Below are positions 1 through 9,518 of a DNA stretch of 24,722 bases, one piece after another. This DNA is from JAJFTV01 sp964426355. GTDB taxonomy: Bacteria; Chloroflexota; Anaerolineae; Anaerolineales; Anaerolineaceae. The DNA is taken from positions 1-24,722 of the forward strand of contig CAYRRA010000046.1 in NCBI GenBank assembly GCA_964426355.1. The letters are read 5' to 3'. The translations under genes and the position numbers were made by a program. The notes beneath the pieces are model-generated. The model worked only from the letters and a program-made list of their open reading frames with translations, searched no databases and was not told the origin of the DNA. The first letter of the stretch is position 1, and each line of letters opens with the position of its first letter.

Positions 1-156
1 ACCGTACCCCTTGGGTACAACATCGATGTGCTGGCTGGGGATAATTTCAATACCTTGCAAGGAGACGGTTACCAGGCAGTGTTGCTGGGTCTTAAAACAC
101 CCGAGCAACTCGCCCAGGAATTACAGGAAGCCTGGGAAGCGGACAAGGCTAAATAA
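1..156 (+). CDS. ABC sugar transporter, extracellular binding protein (C-terminal end only)
   Basis: The frame is open from the first base and ends at TAA 154-156, giving 51 residues. It closes with a Gln/Glu/Lys-rich amphipathic helix (TPEQLAQELQEAWEADKAK). A reading like 'ATPEEAAAQLQEAWE' followed by a charged tail is usual at the C-terminus of family 1 solute-binding proteins. Two MalF/MalG-type permeases follow directly, which supports the call. The rest of the gene lies outside the window, so signal peptide and substrate cannot be judged; the alpha-galactosidase downstream suggests an alpha-galactoside or related oligosaccharide. Confidence 0.75.
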   Translation, partial: TVPLGYNIDVLAGDNFNTLQGDGYQAVLLGLKTPEQLAQELQEAWEADKAK

Positions 157-189
157 CAGACTTAGAGGGATATACGGAGAAATCTTCTC

Positions 190-224
190 GATGGAGCGAG
201 GGGAGCAACCTTCCTCGCTCCATC
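190..224 (+). other. Intercistronic hairpin between binding-protein and permease genes
   Basis: Bases 190-201 and 213-224 are a perfect 12-bp inverted repeat (core ATGGAGCGAGG / CCTCGCTCCAT) with an 11-nt loop. No T-run follows, so it is not a typical terminator. It lies 33 nt after the binding-protein stop and 22 nt before the permease start. In ABC operons such hairpins protect the upstream mRNA from 3' decay and partly attenuate read-through, giving excess binding protein; that role is inferred here. Confidence 0.7.
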
Positions 225-246
225 CATCAAGTTCTTTGAGGTTCAA

Positions 247-1170
247 GTGGATGAAGCTAAACGTCTTTCAAAACGCCCGTCATACCATCTGAGGCTGTGG
301 CTAAACCAAAACAAATATGGGTTTCTATTTGTCTTCCCTGCCTTTGCACTATATTTTGTTTTTTTCATTGTCCCATTTGTTCAATCCATCTATATCAGCC
401 TGACAGATTGGAATGGGATTAATCCTCAAAAGATTTTCATCGGCTTGGAAAATTATGCCAGGCTGCTGAAAGATGAGTTGATGTGGAAAGCATTGGGTCA
501 CAACTTCACCTGGGTGATCCTGGGCACAATTTCGCCAATTCTTATCGGTTTATTATTGGCGGTATTGCTGTCCAGTAAAAACCTTAAAGGAAGAACTTTT
601 TTTCGCACGGTTTACTTTATGCCGGTGATGCTTTCACCTGTGGTGGTGGGTATTATTTGGGGGTGGGTTTATAACCCGATCTACGGTATGTTGAACAGGC
701 TATTGGAAATTGTGGGGCTGGGCAACCTCAGCCGTGGATGGCTGGGCGATCCGAACCTGGCGCTTTACATGGTATTGATCACAGCCATCTGGAGCTATTT
801 TGGCTTCTGTCTGGTTGTATTAATGGCAGGGATGCAGAATGTAGACACTGAGCTATACGATGCCGCCAATATCGACGGTGCAAATTCATTTCAACGCTTC
901 TTGCATGTCACCATTCCACAACTGGGCAGCGTCCTCACCATGATTATTGCATACACGATGATTGGGGGTTTGAACGTTTTTGATATTGTCTACATCATGA
1001 CCGGCGGAGGTCCGGCAAACAGCACAGAGCTCATTGCAACCTACACCTACAAACAGAGCTTTCAGCTCAATTCGGTCGGGTATGGGTCTGCTTTGTCGAT
1101 GGTGATGACACTGCTCTCGTTGGTCGCATCGGTCAGTTTCATAAAATTTCGGGAAAAGGTGGAAGCATAA
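247..1170 (+). CDS. ABC sugar transporter permease, MalF/UgpA type
   Basis: This is an inner-membrane subunit of a carbohydrate importer, 307 residues, the usual length for the family without MalF's long periplasmic domain. A first hydrophobic segment lies at about residues 24-48 and five more follow. The EAA loop that docks onto the ATPase is visible (DAANIDGANSFQRF then TIPQL). The start is GTG at 247, with GAGG at 238-241 five bases upstream; no ATG fits. It ends at 1170, and the partner permease ATG follows with no gap, so the two are translationally coupled. No ATPase gene is present, as is common where one shared MsmX-type ATPase serves several sugar importers. Confidence 0.92.
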   Translation: MDEAKRLSKRPSYHLRLWLNQNKYGFLFVFPAFALYFVFFIVPFVQSIYISLTDWNGINPQKIFIGLENYARLLKDELMWKALGHNFTWVILGTISPILIGLLLAVLLSSKNLKGRTFFRTVYFMPVMLSPVVVGIIWGWVYNPIYGMLNRLLEIVGLGNLSRGWLGDPNLALYMVLITAIWSYFGFCLVVLMAGMQNVDTELYDAANIDGANSFQRFLHVTIPQLGSVLTMIIAYTMIGGLNVFDIVYIMTGGGPANSTELIATYTYKQSFQLNSVGYGSALSMVMTLLSLVASVSFIKFREKVEA

Positions 1171-1995
1171 ATGCAAAAGAGCGCACTGAGTTTCGTCAAA
1201 TACACGATCTTAATCATTTTTTGCCTCATTTCCATCGTCCCCATCTTTGTGATGTGGATGGCAGCCTTAAAATCTTCCCCTGAGATTTTTAAGGATCCAT
1301 TTTCTCTCCCCACCGTCCTGCACTGGGAAAACCTGGCAAAAGCCTGGACGGTTGGTCGGTTTAACCAATATTTTGGAAATTCTATCATCGTCACCATACC
1401 TACGGTAACAGGGGTCGTGGCGCTTTCCTGCCTGGCGGGGTATGCTTTTGGCAGGTTGAAGTTTGTAGGGTCCAAATTACTGTTCGTCATTTTCTTATTG
1501 GGTTTAATGGTTCCGTTTCAATCCATTATGATTCCTATGTATTATGATCTTCAGAACCTTAAATTACTGGGTAGTTATTGGGCGATGATCCTACCAGCCA
1601 TTGCATTAGGGCTGCCATTTGGCATCTTTCTAATGCAGGCGTTTTTCCATAATCTACCGGCTGACCTGACCGATGCAGCACGGGTTGATGGATGCACTGA
1701 ATTTGGCGTTTTTTTCAAAATCATGCTGCCGCTGGCTGGTCCAGCCGTATCAACCCTGGTTGTTTTTCAATTTACCTGGACATGGAATGCCTTTTTAATG
1801 CCGCTCTTGTTTCTCAATGAAGAATCGCTGCGACCGATTGCGTTGGGTCTCATGTTTTTTTCAGGGCGGTATACAATGAACTATGGGCTGGTTGCGGCAG
1901 GCGTAACCCTGGCGACCCTGCCTCTCATTGTGGTCTATATCATTTTTCAACGGCAATTTATGCGCGGGTTGATTGCAGGCGCGCTTAAAGGATAA
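1171..1995 (+). CDS. ABC sugar transporter permease, MalG/UgpE type
   Basis: This is the second membrane subunit of the same importer, 274 residues with about six transmembrane segments. The N-terminus is short and cytoplasmic, followed by a segment at about residues 10-33. The EAA loop reads LTDAARVDGCTEFGVFFKIMLPL, with the invariant Gly, near residues 166-190. The C-terminus (QRQFMRGLIAGALKG) matches the MalG family, in which this tail reaches into the ATPase dimer. The ATG at 1171 directly follows the TAA of the upstream permease, with GGTGG about nine bases before it. Substrate is inferred only from the operon. Confidence 0.93.
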   Translation: MQKSALSFVKYTILIIFCLISIVPIFVMWMAALKSSPEIFKDPFSLPTVLHWENLAKAWTVGRFNQYFGNSIIVTIPTVTGVVALSCLAGYAFGRLKFVGSKLLFVIFLLGLMVPFQSIMIPMYYDLQNLKLLGSYWAMILPAIALGLPFGIFLMQAFFHNLPADLTDAARVDGCTEFGVFFKIMLPLAGPAVSTLVVFQFTWTWNAFLMPLLFLNEESLRPIALGLMFFSGRYTMNYGLVAAGVTLATLPLIVVYIIFQRQFMRGLIAGALKG

Positions 1996-2020
1996 TCTCT
2001 GCTACAAGAAAGGACACATT

Positions 2021-3052
2021 ATGCCCCAAGAATTTCTCGTTACAGCACCAAGAACAATAGAATTTCAAGACTATACAGAAACAGAAATACGACCCGATGA
2101 GGTTCGAGTCAAAAGCCTGGTCAGCGGTATAAAAACCGGAACCGAGATGGCATTGTACCAGGGCAACACACCGTTTTTGAACCAACAGTTTGATCCTGCC
2201 TTACGTCTCTTCTGTCCCGCTGAAAACAAAGGGCTTTACCCCTGCAACCTGGGCTCCTGGCTGGCGGGCACGGTGATGGAAACGGGTTCGGAAGTGAAAA
2301 AATTCAAACCCGGCGACAGTGTGCACGGAGGAATGCCTCACCGACCCACGAATGTTTGCAAGGAAGAAGACCTGTTCTTATTGAGTGAAGGCATGAAACC
2401 CGAAACAGCACTTTTTTTGGATCCAACCATTTTTGCACTTCAAGCGGTTCATGATGCGCAAATCAAGGTGGGGGATAACGTGGCTGTGTTTGGCATGGGC
2501 GCATTGGGGCTCCTGTCCATCCAGATAGCGCGTTTAAACGGGGCAGAACAAATTTTTGCAGTGGATGTCCTTCCCAGTCGCCTTGAACTGGCAGAACAGT
2601 TTGGCGCAGATCAGTGTTTGGATGCAAGTCAATGTGATGCAGGCATCGAGATCAAAAAGCTGACTGGAAATAAGGGTGTAGACGTAGCCATTGAAATTTC
2701 AGGAGCTTACGCTGCCTTGCAAACCGCAATCCGTTCTGTTCATCCAGGCGGCATCCTGGTGACAGCCAGTTATTACAAGGGCAACGGCAATCTCTTGAAC
2801 CTGGGGGCGGAGTGGCACCATAACCGCCTGACGCTCATCTCCAGTATGCCGGTTTGGGGAATGCCGCACCGAAATTATCCAATGTGGGACACAAAACGTA
2901 TCGAACGCACTGCGCTGAACCTGCTTGAAACCGGACGACTGGTAATCTTCCCCATGATCGGAAAACGCTTTCCCTATTCCCAGGCTGCCGAGGCGTACCG
3001 CTTAATCGACACTGACCCTGGAACCGCAGTAAAAGTGCTGTTAGACTACTGA
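2021..3052 (+). CDS. Medium-chain dehydrogenase/reductase lacking the zinc ligands
   Basis: This is a 343-residue NAD(P)-dependent oxidoreductase of the medium-chain (alcohol dehydrogenase) superfamily. The Rossmann motif GMGALG lies at residues 158-163 and an acidic residue, Asp182, closes the second strand, which favours NAD(H). The catalytic-zinc Cys of the usual GICGTD motif is replaced (SGIKTGTEM, residues 35-43), the usual His-Glu pair is absent, and there is no four-Cys structural zinc lobe. This resembles the BchC-like branch. An upstream in-frame ATG at 1973 would overlap the permease. The ATG at 2021, with AAAGGA about seven bases ahead, is preferred and begins at the conserved strand. 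Next to Gfo/Idh and GH36 genes it probably acts on a sugar or polyol; the substrate is unknown. Confidence 0.85.
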   Translation: MPQEFLVTAPRTIEFQDYTETEIRPDEVRVKSLVSGIKTGTEMALYQGNTPFLNQQFDPALRLFCPAENKGLYPCNLGSWLAGTVMETGSEVKKFKPGDSVHGGMPHRPTNVCKEEDLFLLSEGMKPETALFLDPTIFALQAVHDAQIKVGDNVAVFGMGALGLLSIQIARLNGAEQIFAVDVLPSRLELAEQFGADQCLDASQCDAGIEIKKLTGNKGVDVAIEISGAYAALQTAIRSVHPGGILVTASYYKGNGNLLNLGAEWHHNRLTLISSMPVWGMPHRNYPMWDTKRIERTALNLLETGRLVIFPMIGKRFPYSQAAEAYRLIDTDPGTAVKVLLDY

Positions 3053-3078
3053 AACCATCATCTGATACGGAGGAATGT

Positions 3079-4023
3079 ATGAAAATCGCATTTATTGGGA
3101 CAGGCTGGGTCGCAAACCGCCATCTTGGAAATCTGGTCAAAGAGACCGATCTGGAAATTGTTGGGCATGTTTCACCCGTCACAAAAGAGCTGGATGTTGC
3201 TACTCAACGCTGGGGGGGAAATAGGTACACTTCTGTGAAAGACCTTCTCGCGCACGAAACGGTGGATGCAGCCTGGATCACCGTACCGCCATCGGAGCAT
3301 GGAGAGATCGAACTGGCGTTCATTGAAAAAGGGATCCCGATTTTTGTGGAAAAACCGCTCTCTGCCGACCGTAGTACAGGTGAAAAAATCGGGAGAAAAA
3401 TCCGTGAAAGTAAATTGATCGCAGCAGTTGGATACCATTGGCGCGCGATGGATACGATCCCTGAAGTGAAGAATTTTCTCAAAGAGAACCCGGCGCGGAT
3501 GGTACTGGCAGCCTGGCATGATTCAACACCTCCGCCAACATGGTGGCATCGCCAGGCGACAAGCGGCGGGCAAATGGTGGAGCAGGCTACCCATTTATTT
3601 GACCTGGCACGCTACCTGGTGGGAGAAGGAAAAGCGGTCGAAGCCCTGGGCTCAACCCATCAGCGTCCCGCCTACCCCATTTTGGATGTTGCCGATGTCA
3701 GCGCAGCGTTAGTCCAATTCGATGGCGGCGTTCCAGCGGTGTTTTCAGCCACCTGTATTTTGAGTAAACCGCACGAAATTTATGTTAAACTGGTGTGTGA
3801 AGGGGCTCTAATTACCATCACACAAACAGAAGTGATTTTTGAAACAGGTGCAGAGAAACGCGAAATTCGACTGCGGAATGATCCCTTCCTGAGTGAAGAC
3901 CGTGCCTTCATTGAAGCTATAAAAAATAACGATCCGGGCTTGCTCTATAGCAGTTATGAAGATGCCCTCAAAACTCATGCTCTCTGCCATGATGTTTTGG
4001 AAAAATACCAACAAAAAGCGTAA
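3079..4023 (+). CDS. Gfo/Idh/MocA-family sugar oxidoreductase
   Basis: This is a 314-residue NAD(P)-dependent dehydrogenase of the glucose-fructose oxidoreductase / inositol dehydrogenase family. The N-terminal Rossmann motif GTGWVA lies at residues 7-12. The family signature EKP is at 91-93, with Lys92 as the expected catalytic lysine. The segment GGQMVEQATHLFDLARYLVG (163-182) carries the usual His172 and Asp175 of the substrate site. Family members oxidise a ring or side-chain hydroxyl of sugars, inositols or sugar acids. A strong ribosome site (CGGAGG) precedes the ATG by six bases, and the gap from the dehydrogenase stop is 26 bases. The exact substrate cannot be read from sequence; with the GH36 enzyme it fits oxidation of a galactose-type product. 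Confidence 0.9.
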   Translation: MKIAFIGTGWVANRHLGNLVKETDLEIVGHVSPVTKELDVATQRWGGNRYTSVKDLLAHETVDAAWITVPPSEHGEIELAFIEKGIPIFVEKPLSADRSTGEKIGRKIRESKLIAAVGYHWRAMDTIPEVKNFLKENPARMVLAAWHDSTPPPTWWHRQATSGGQMVEQATHLFDLARYLVGEGKAVEALGSTHQRPAYPILDVADVSAALVQFDGGVPAVFSATCILSKPHEIYVKLVCEGALITITQTEVIFETGAEKREIRLRNDPFLSEDRAFIEAIKNNDPGLLYSSYEDALKTHALCHDVLEKYQQKA

Positions 4024-4058
4024 GTAACAAACCATCTCAATAAACTGGAAAGCAGAAG

Positions 4059-6149
4059 ATGCCTGTTCGCTCCCTGAAAAACTCCTGGATCCTTGAAACC
4101 GCCCATACGGGTTATGCATTTGGGATTAACTCAGAAAACCTGCTGGCGCACAGCTACTGGGGCAGGCGTCTGCCCGCACTAAGCGATTACCCTTCTCCCC
4201 CATCATGCCAGAACTGGGCTTCATTTAATAACGCCGCCCATCTGACGCCCGAAGAGTACCCAACGTATTGTGGAATGAAGTTCACGGAACCGGGTATCAT
4301 GGTTATTTTTCCAGACCAGGTCCGTGACCTGCGCGCCAGGTACCAATCGTTTGAAATACTCCCCGGTGCCTTACCGGAACTGCGCTTGCGCTTCCAGGAT
4401 GAGCATTATCCGCTGCAGATTATGCTCCATTACCACCTCCATGAAGCGCAGGACTTGATAGAACGCCGGGTATCCATCACCAATCTAGGAGACGACCCCA
4501 TTGCCATTACCCGCGTCCTTTCGGCGGTATGGCACTTGTCGCCCGGAGATCGCTATTGGCTCACGCATCTAACCGGTCGCTGGAATGATGAAATGCACCG
4601 CCACCATGAGCGTTTGACACCTGGGATGAAAGTTCTGGAAAGCCGCAGACTCACCACGAGCCATCACCATAACCCCTGGTTTGCTGTGGATGATGGCACC
4701 GCGAGTGAAGCGCATGGAGATGTCTGGTATGGTGTTCTGGCGTGGAGTGGCAACTGGAAAATCGCAGCCGAAGTGACCGACTTTTCTTCGACGCGCATTC
4801 ACATCGGGTTGAATGATTGGGATTTCACATGGCAACTGAAGAAAAATGCCACCTTTTCGACACCCCCTTCCCTGGCAGGCTTTACCCCCAACGGATTTGG
4901 GGCAGCCAGCAGAAATTTACACGACCATATTCGAGAGCATCTTTTGCCGCACGGCAAAAAAATCCATCCCGTGCTCTACAACTCCTGGGAAGCGACAGCA
5001 TTTGATGTGAATGAAAGATCGCAAACTGAACTGGCAGAAATTGCAGCCGAGATTGGGGTGGAGCTTTTCGTGGTCGATGATGGCTGGTTTCATGGGCGGA
5101 AAGATGACCGTGCAGGGTTGGGCGATTGGTGGGCGGATGAGAAGAAATTTCCAGACGGTTTATCCCCCCTCATTCAAAAAGTCAACGATCTCGGCATGGA
5201 ATTTGGCTTGTGGATCGAACCCGAAATGGTCAACCCGGACAGCGACTTGTACCGGGCGCACCCGGATTGGGTCATCCACTTCCCCAACCGCCCTCGGAGC
5301 GAAGGACGCAACCAGCTCATCTTAAATCTGGCGCGTTCCGATGTCCAGCAGTACTTGTTTTCAGTACTCGACAACCTGCTCACCCAAAACAACATTCGCT
5401 TCATCAAATGGGATATGAACCGCAATGTCAGCGAACCGGGGTGGCAGGAAGCGCCTGGAGACCCACGCGAGTTGTGGGTAAGGTATGTGGAAGGGTTGTA
5501 TCTTTTGTGGGGCAAACTGCGCCAGAAACACCCGGACGTGGTCTGGCAAAGCTGTTCGGGGGGCGGCGGGCGGGTGGATCTTGGCATCCTGCGTTTTGCC
5601 GATCAAATCTGGGTCAGCGACAACACCGATGCCACCACGCGCCTCTCGATTCAAGAAGGCTTCTCTCAGGTATTCCCTGCCTGCACGATGGAAGCCTGGG
5701 TAACGGACGCCGGAAAACATATCCTGCCCCTGGAATTTCGCTTTCATGTCAGCATGTGTGGCGCTCTGGGGATCGGCGCTCACCTGGCGAAATGGAACGC
5801 ATTAGAACGGGTGGAAGCAGCAAAGTTCATCTCGATGTATAAGAACATCCGGCACATCGTTCAATTCGGGGACCAGTACCGGCTCATCCCTGTCAGTGCA
5901 GGAAACTTTAGCGCAATTCAATATCTCAGCAAAGATCAGCGTGAAGGGCTATTATTCGCCTTTCGCACATACATACCGGAACCCACCTCACTCCCGAGAG
6001 TACGGCTGCAAGGGCTTGAACCCAATGCGCTCTATCAAATCGAAGGAGACGCGCGGGCACGCTCCGGCACAGCCTGGGTAGAAGACGGTCTGCATATTGA
6101 TCTTGGAAATTTCCAGAGCACGATGCGTTATTTTCGCCAGGTGGATTAA
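4059..6149 (+). CDS. Alpha-galactosidase, glycoside hydrolase family 36
   Basis: This is a 696-residue retaining alpha-galactosidase that hydrolyses terminal alpha-galactosyl links as in melibiose and raffinose. An N-terminal beta-sandwich (about 1-290) is followed by a TIM barrel (about 300-620) and a C-terminal beta domain. The nucleophile is Asp452 in KWDMNR and the acid/base is Asp521 in SDNTD, 69 residues later as expected for GH36. DDGWF (340-344) and SCSGGGGR (498-505) are the family's substrate-binding motifs. Length is close to the 700-730 residues of family members. No signal peptide is visible, so it should act in the cytoplasm on imported galactosides. It is the last gene of the operon; the ATG has only a weak purine stretch (GGAAAG) upstream. 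Confidence 0.96.
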   Translation: MPVRSLKNSWILETAHTGYAFGINSENLLAHSYWGRRLPALSDYPSPPSCQNWASFNNAAHLTPEEYPTYCGMKFTEPGIMVIFPDQVRDLRARYQSFEILPGALPELRLRFQDEHYPLQIMLHYHLHEAQDLIERRVSITNLGDDPIAITRVLSAVWHLSPGDRYWLTHLTGRWNDEMHRHHERLTPGMKVLESRRLTTSHHHNPWFAVDDGTASEAHGDVWYGVLAWSGNWKIAAEVTDFSSTRIHIGLNDWDFTWQLKKNATFSTPPSLAGFTPNGFGAASRNLHDHIREHLLPHGKKIHPVLYNSWEATAFDVNERSQTELAEIAAEIGVELFVVDDGWFHGRKDDRAGLGDWWADEKKFPDGLSPLIQKVNDLGMEFGLWIEPEMVNPDSDLYRAHPDWVIHFPNRPRSEGRNQLILNLARSDVQQYLFSVLDNLLTQNNIRFIKWDMNRNVSEPGWQEAPGDPRELWVRYVEGLYLLWGKLRQKHPDVVWQSCSGGGGRVDLGILRFADQIWVSDNTDATTRLSIQEGFSQVFPACTMEAWVTDAGKHILPLEFRFHVSMCGALGIGAHLAKWNALERVEAAKFISMYKNIRHIVQFGDQYRLIPVSAGNFSAIQYLSKDQREGLLFAFRTYIPEPTSLPRVRLQGLEPNALYQIEGDARARSGTAWVEDGLHIDLGNFQSTMRYFRQVD

Positions 6150-6219
6150 AGCCGGGGAATAAAAAGTTGCGCCGTTACAGGTCGGGTCAGCCTGTTCTCT
6201 TGTTTTCCCGACAATACCA

Positions 6220-6258
6220 CCAGCCCATCAGGAGGCATTTCGCCGCCCGATGGGCTGG
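6220..6258 (+). terminator. Hairpin between the convergent GH36 and katG genes
   Basis: CCAGCCCATC (6220-6229) and GATGGGCTGG (6249-6258) form a perfect 10-bp stem, with a smaller GGC/GCC stem inside the loop, followed by AAATTTTC on the + strand. A second, weaker inverted repeat (GTCGGG 6181-6186, CCCGAC 6207-6212) lies just before it. It is well placed to end the galactoside operon and perhaps katG from the other side. The T-run is poor, so termination efficiency is uncertain. Confidence 0.5.
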
Positions 6259-6319
6259 AAATTTTCACCGCTCTTTCTCACGCCTCGTCGGATACCCTCA
6301 AAGGCGCTCAACGCTGCGC

Positions 6320-8533
<2,214 letters not shown>

Positions 8534-8593
8534 TTACAGGTCAATCGCGTATACTGCGTCGTTTCTTGAGGCTGAGGGATTTCCTCTTCTGAT

Positions 8594-9025
8594 TTATTCC
8601 CGTTCTTCGGATGGCTTGCGGCAATCCGGGCAGAGCCCTCTGAAAGTAACATTTTTCTGTGAGATCTCGAATGTATCCAGCCCTTCAACAGCGATCTGAT
8701 CGATGTCGATCTCAAAGTTATAAATCGTTCCACAGGTCGTGCACAGGAAATGTCCGTGCTCGGTCAGAACGATATCATAACGTTTTTCTGTACCGTCAAT
8801 ATCCACAACCTTCACCAACCCTGCGTCAACCAGGGTATGAATTGTGTTGTACACGGTCACTTTAGAAAGAGAAGGGATATCGCCAGACAGGGCGCAGAAG
8901 ATCTCGTCGACTGTGGGGTGACCTCCTTTCTGATACAGGTATTCCAGCACCTTGATACGTTGGTAAGAAAGCCGGAGACCTTTCTGGGTTAATTGTTCAA
9001 TAACTGATTCGATCGAAATTTCCAT
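8594..9025 (-). CDS. Fur-family metalloregulator, PerR-like
   Basis: This is a 143-residue regulator with an N-terminal winged helix (about 1-80; recognition helix near PSLSKVTVYNTI) and a C-terminal metal and dimer domain. The structural zinc site is complete: Cys95, Cys98, Cys132, Cys135. At the regulatory metal site, His36, Asp84, His90 and His92 align with B. subtilis PerR His37, Asp85, His91, His93. The fifth ligand, Asp104 in PerR, is Asn103 here. Its position before katG supports a peroxide-sensing repressor, but the Asn makes metal choice and peroxide sensing uncertain. No Shine-Dalgarno is visible: the leader before the ATG is almost pure A/T. A Fur- or Zur-like role is less likely given the neighbour. 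Confidence 0.9.
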   Translation of the reverse strand: MEISIESVIEQLTQKGLRLSYQRIKVLEYLYQKGGHPTVDEIFCALSGDIPSLSKVTVYNTIHTLVDAGLVKVVDIDGTEKRYDIVLTEHGHFLCTTCGTIYNFEIDIDQIAVEGLDTFEISQKNVTFRGLCPDCRKPSEERE

Positions 9026-9075
9026 GTTTTTTATTTATTTTATTTTTTAAATGATTTCAAGTTTTTATTAATTTC

Positions 9076-9104
9076 ATTATAGGAAGTATTTAGATAAAAG
9101 TCAA
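9076..9104 (-). promoter_or_regulatory. Vegetative promoter of the perR-like/katG unit
   Basis: On the - strand TTGACT (9104-9099) is followed by exactly 17 bases and then a perfect TATAAT (9081-9076). The start should be near 9069, leaving a leader of about 43 bases. The -10 region is AT-rich and matches a PerR box (TTATAATNATTATAA) at only 10 of 14 positions, so autoregulation is possible but not shown. Confidence 0.8.
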
Positions 9105-9207
9105 TATCAGTTTTCTCTTAATTGAATTGCAAAACATGTCTTCGAATATCCCCTTACCGGTTTTCAAAAAAAGAATTCAGTTACAATTTCCCCCATCCCC
9201 AAATCAA

Positions 9208-9227
9208 AACGACCATTTCTGGTCGTT
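9208..9227 (-). terminator. Short hairpin with GNRA loop, back-up terminator
   Basis: AACGACCA (9208-9215) and TGGTCGTT (9220-9227) form a perfect 8-bp stem. Read on the - strand the loop is GAAA, a stable GNRA tetraloop, and the stem runs into TTTTGATTT. It sits between the end of the peptide operon and the perR-like promoter, so it would insulate the latter from read-through. Confidence 0.45.
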
Positions 9228-9400
9228 CGGAGTCAAGTTGGAGGGTTTGGACTCGTCAATCTTCAGGCACAGCGAGGTTTGCCCCATTTCCAAACATGGA
9301 GATCACAGGCTTCCCGGTTTCCTGGGCGAATGGCTCTTTCTAATGCATCAAAGCAGCTTTGGGGACAACACCGGAAGTAAACAGTTTATGGCAAAGTGTT
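9228..9400. other. Non-coding stretch, no recognised gene
   Basis: This is part of the roughly 490-base gap between the perR-like gene and the aminotransferase stop. A + strand frame is open across 9127-9402 but has no ribosome site and resembles no family I know. Another + frame, from about 9296 to 9412, reads like a protein tail broken by one TAA (ending LGTTPEVNSLWQSVKKL). It could be a decayed gene or transposase remnant, but I cannot identify it. Confidence 0.3.
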
Positions 9401-9468
9401 AAAAAACTGTGAGCCAGAATTTGCTTATTAAATGCACTTGCGCATTCATCCCGGCAATTCTGGCTCAC
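9401..9468 (-). terminator. Rho-independent terminator of the peptide operon
   Basis: GTGAGCCAGAATT (9409-9421) and AATTCTGGCTCAC (9456-9468) are a perfect 13-bp inverted repeat. The loop contains a second small stem (AATGC 9431-9435 with GCATT 9442-9446). On the - strand the stem is followed by AG and six T (9406-9401). It lies about 50 bases after the aminotransferase stop, at the end of the long - strand gene cluster. Confidence 0.75.
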
Positions 9469-9480
9469 CTTCTTTGCACT

Positions 9481-9498
9481 ACTGGTTACTGAACCAGT
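9481..9498. repeat. Small perfect hairpin after the aminotransferase stop
   Basis: ACTGGTT (9481-9487) and AACCAGT (9492-9498) form a 7-bp stem with a 4-base loop. It lies between the last gene of the operon and the main terminator, and no T-run follows in either direction. It may stabilise the transcript end; nothing more can be said. Confidence 0.4.
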
Positions 9499-9518
9499 AA
9501 GTAAACCTTCACAACACT

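Noticed and set aside
1973..2020. Earlier ATG of the medium-chain dehydrogenase at 1973
   Set aside because: It lies inside the upstream permease gene, adds 16 residues with no family counterpart and lacks a ribosome site; ATG 2021 has AAAGGA.
9068..9082. PerR box over the -10 of the perR-like promoter
   Set aside because: Only 10 of 14 positions match in very AT-rich DNA, with three adjacent mismatches in one half-site; not called as an operator.
9127..9402. Open frame of 91 codons on the + strand
   Set aside because: No ribosome site, overlaps hairpin structures, unusual composition and no recognisable motif.
9409..9468. Terminal inverted repeats of a miniature transposon
   Set aside because: The 13-bp arms flank a 34-base loop and are followed by six T on the - strand right after an operon, which fits a terminator better; no target-site duplication was found.
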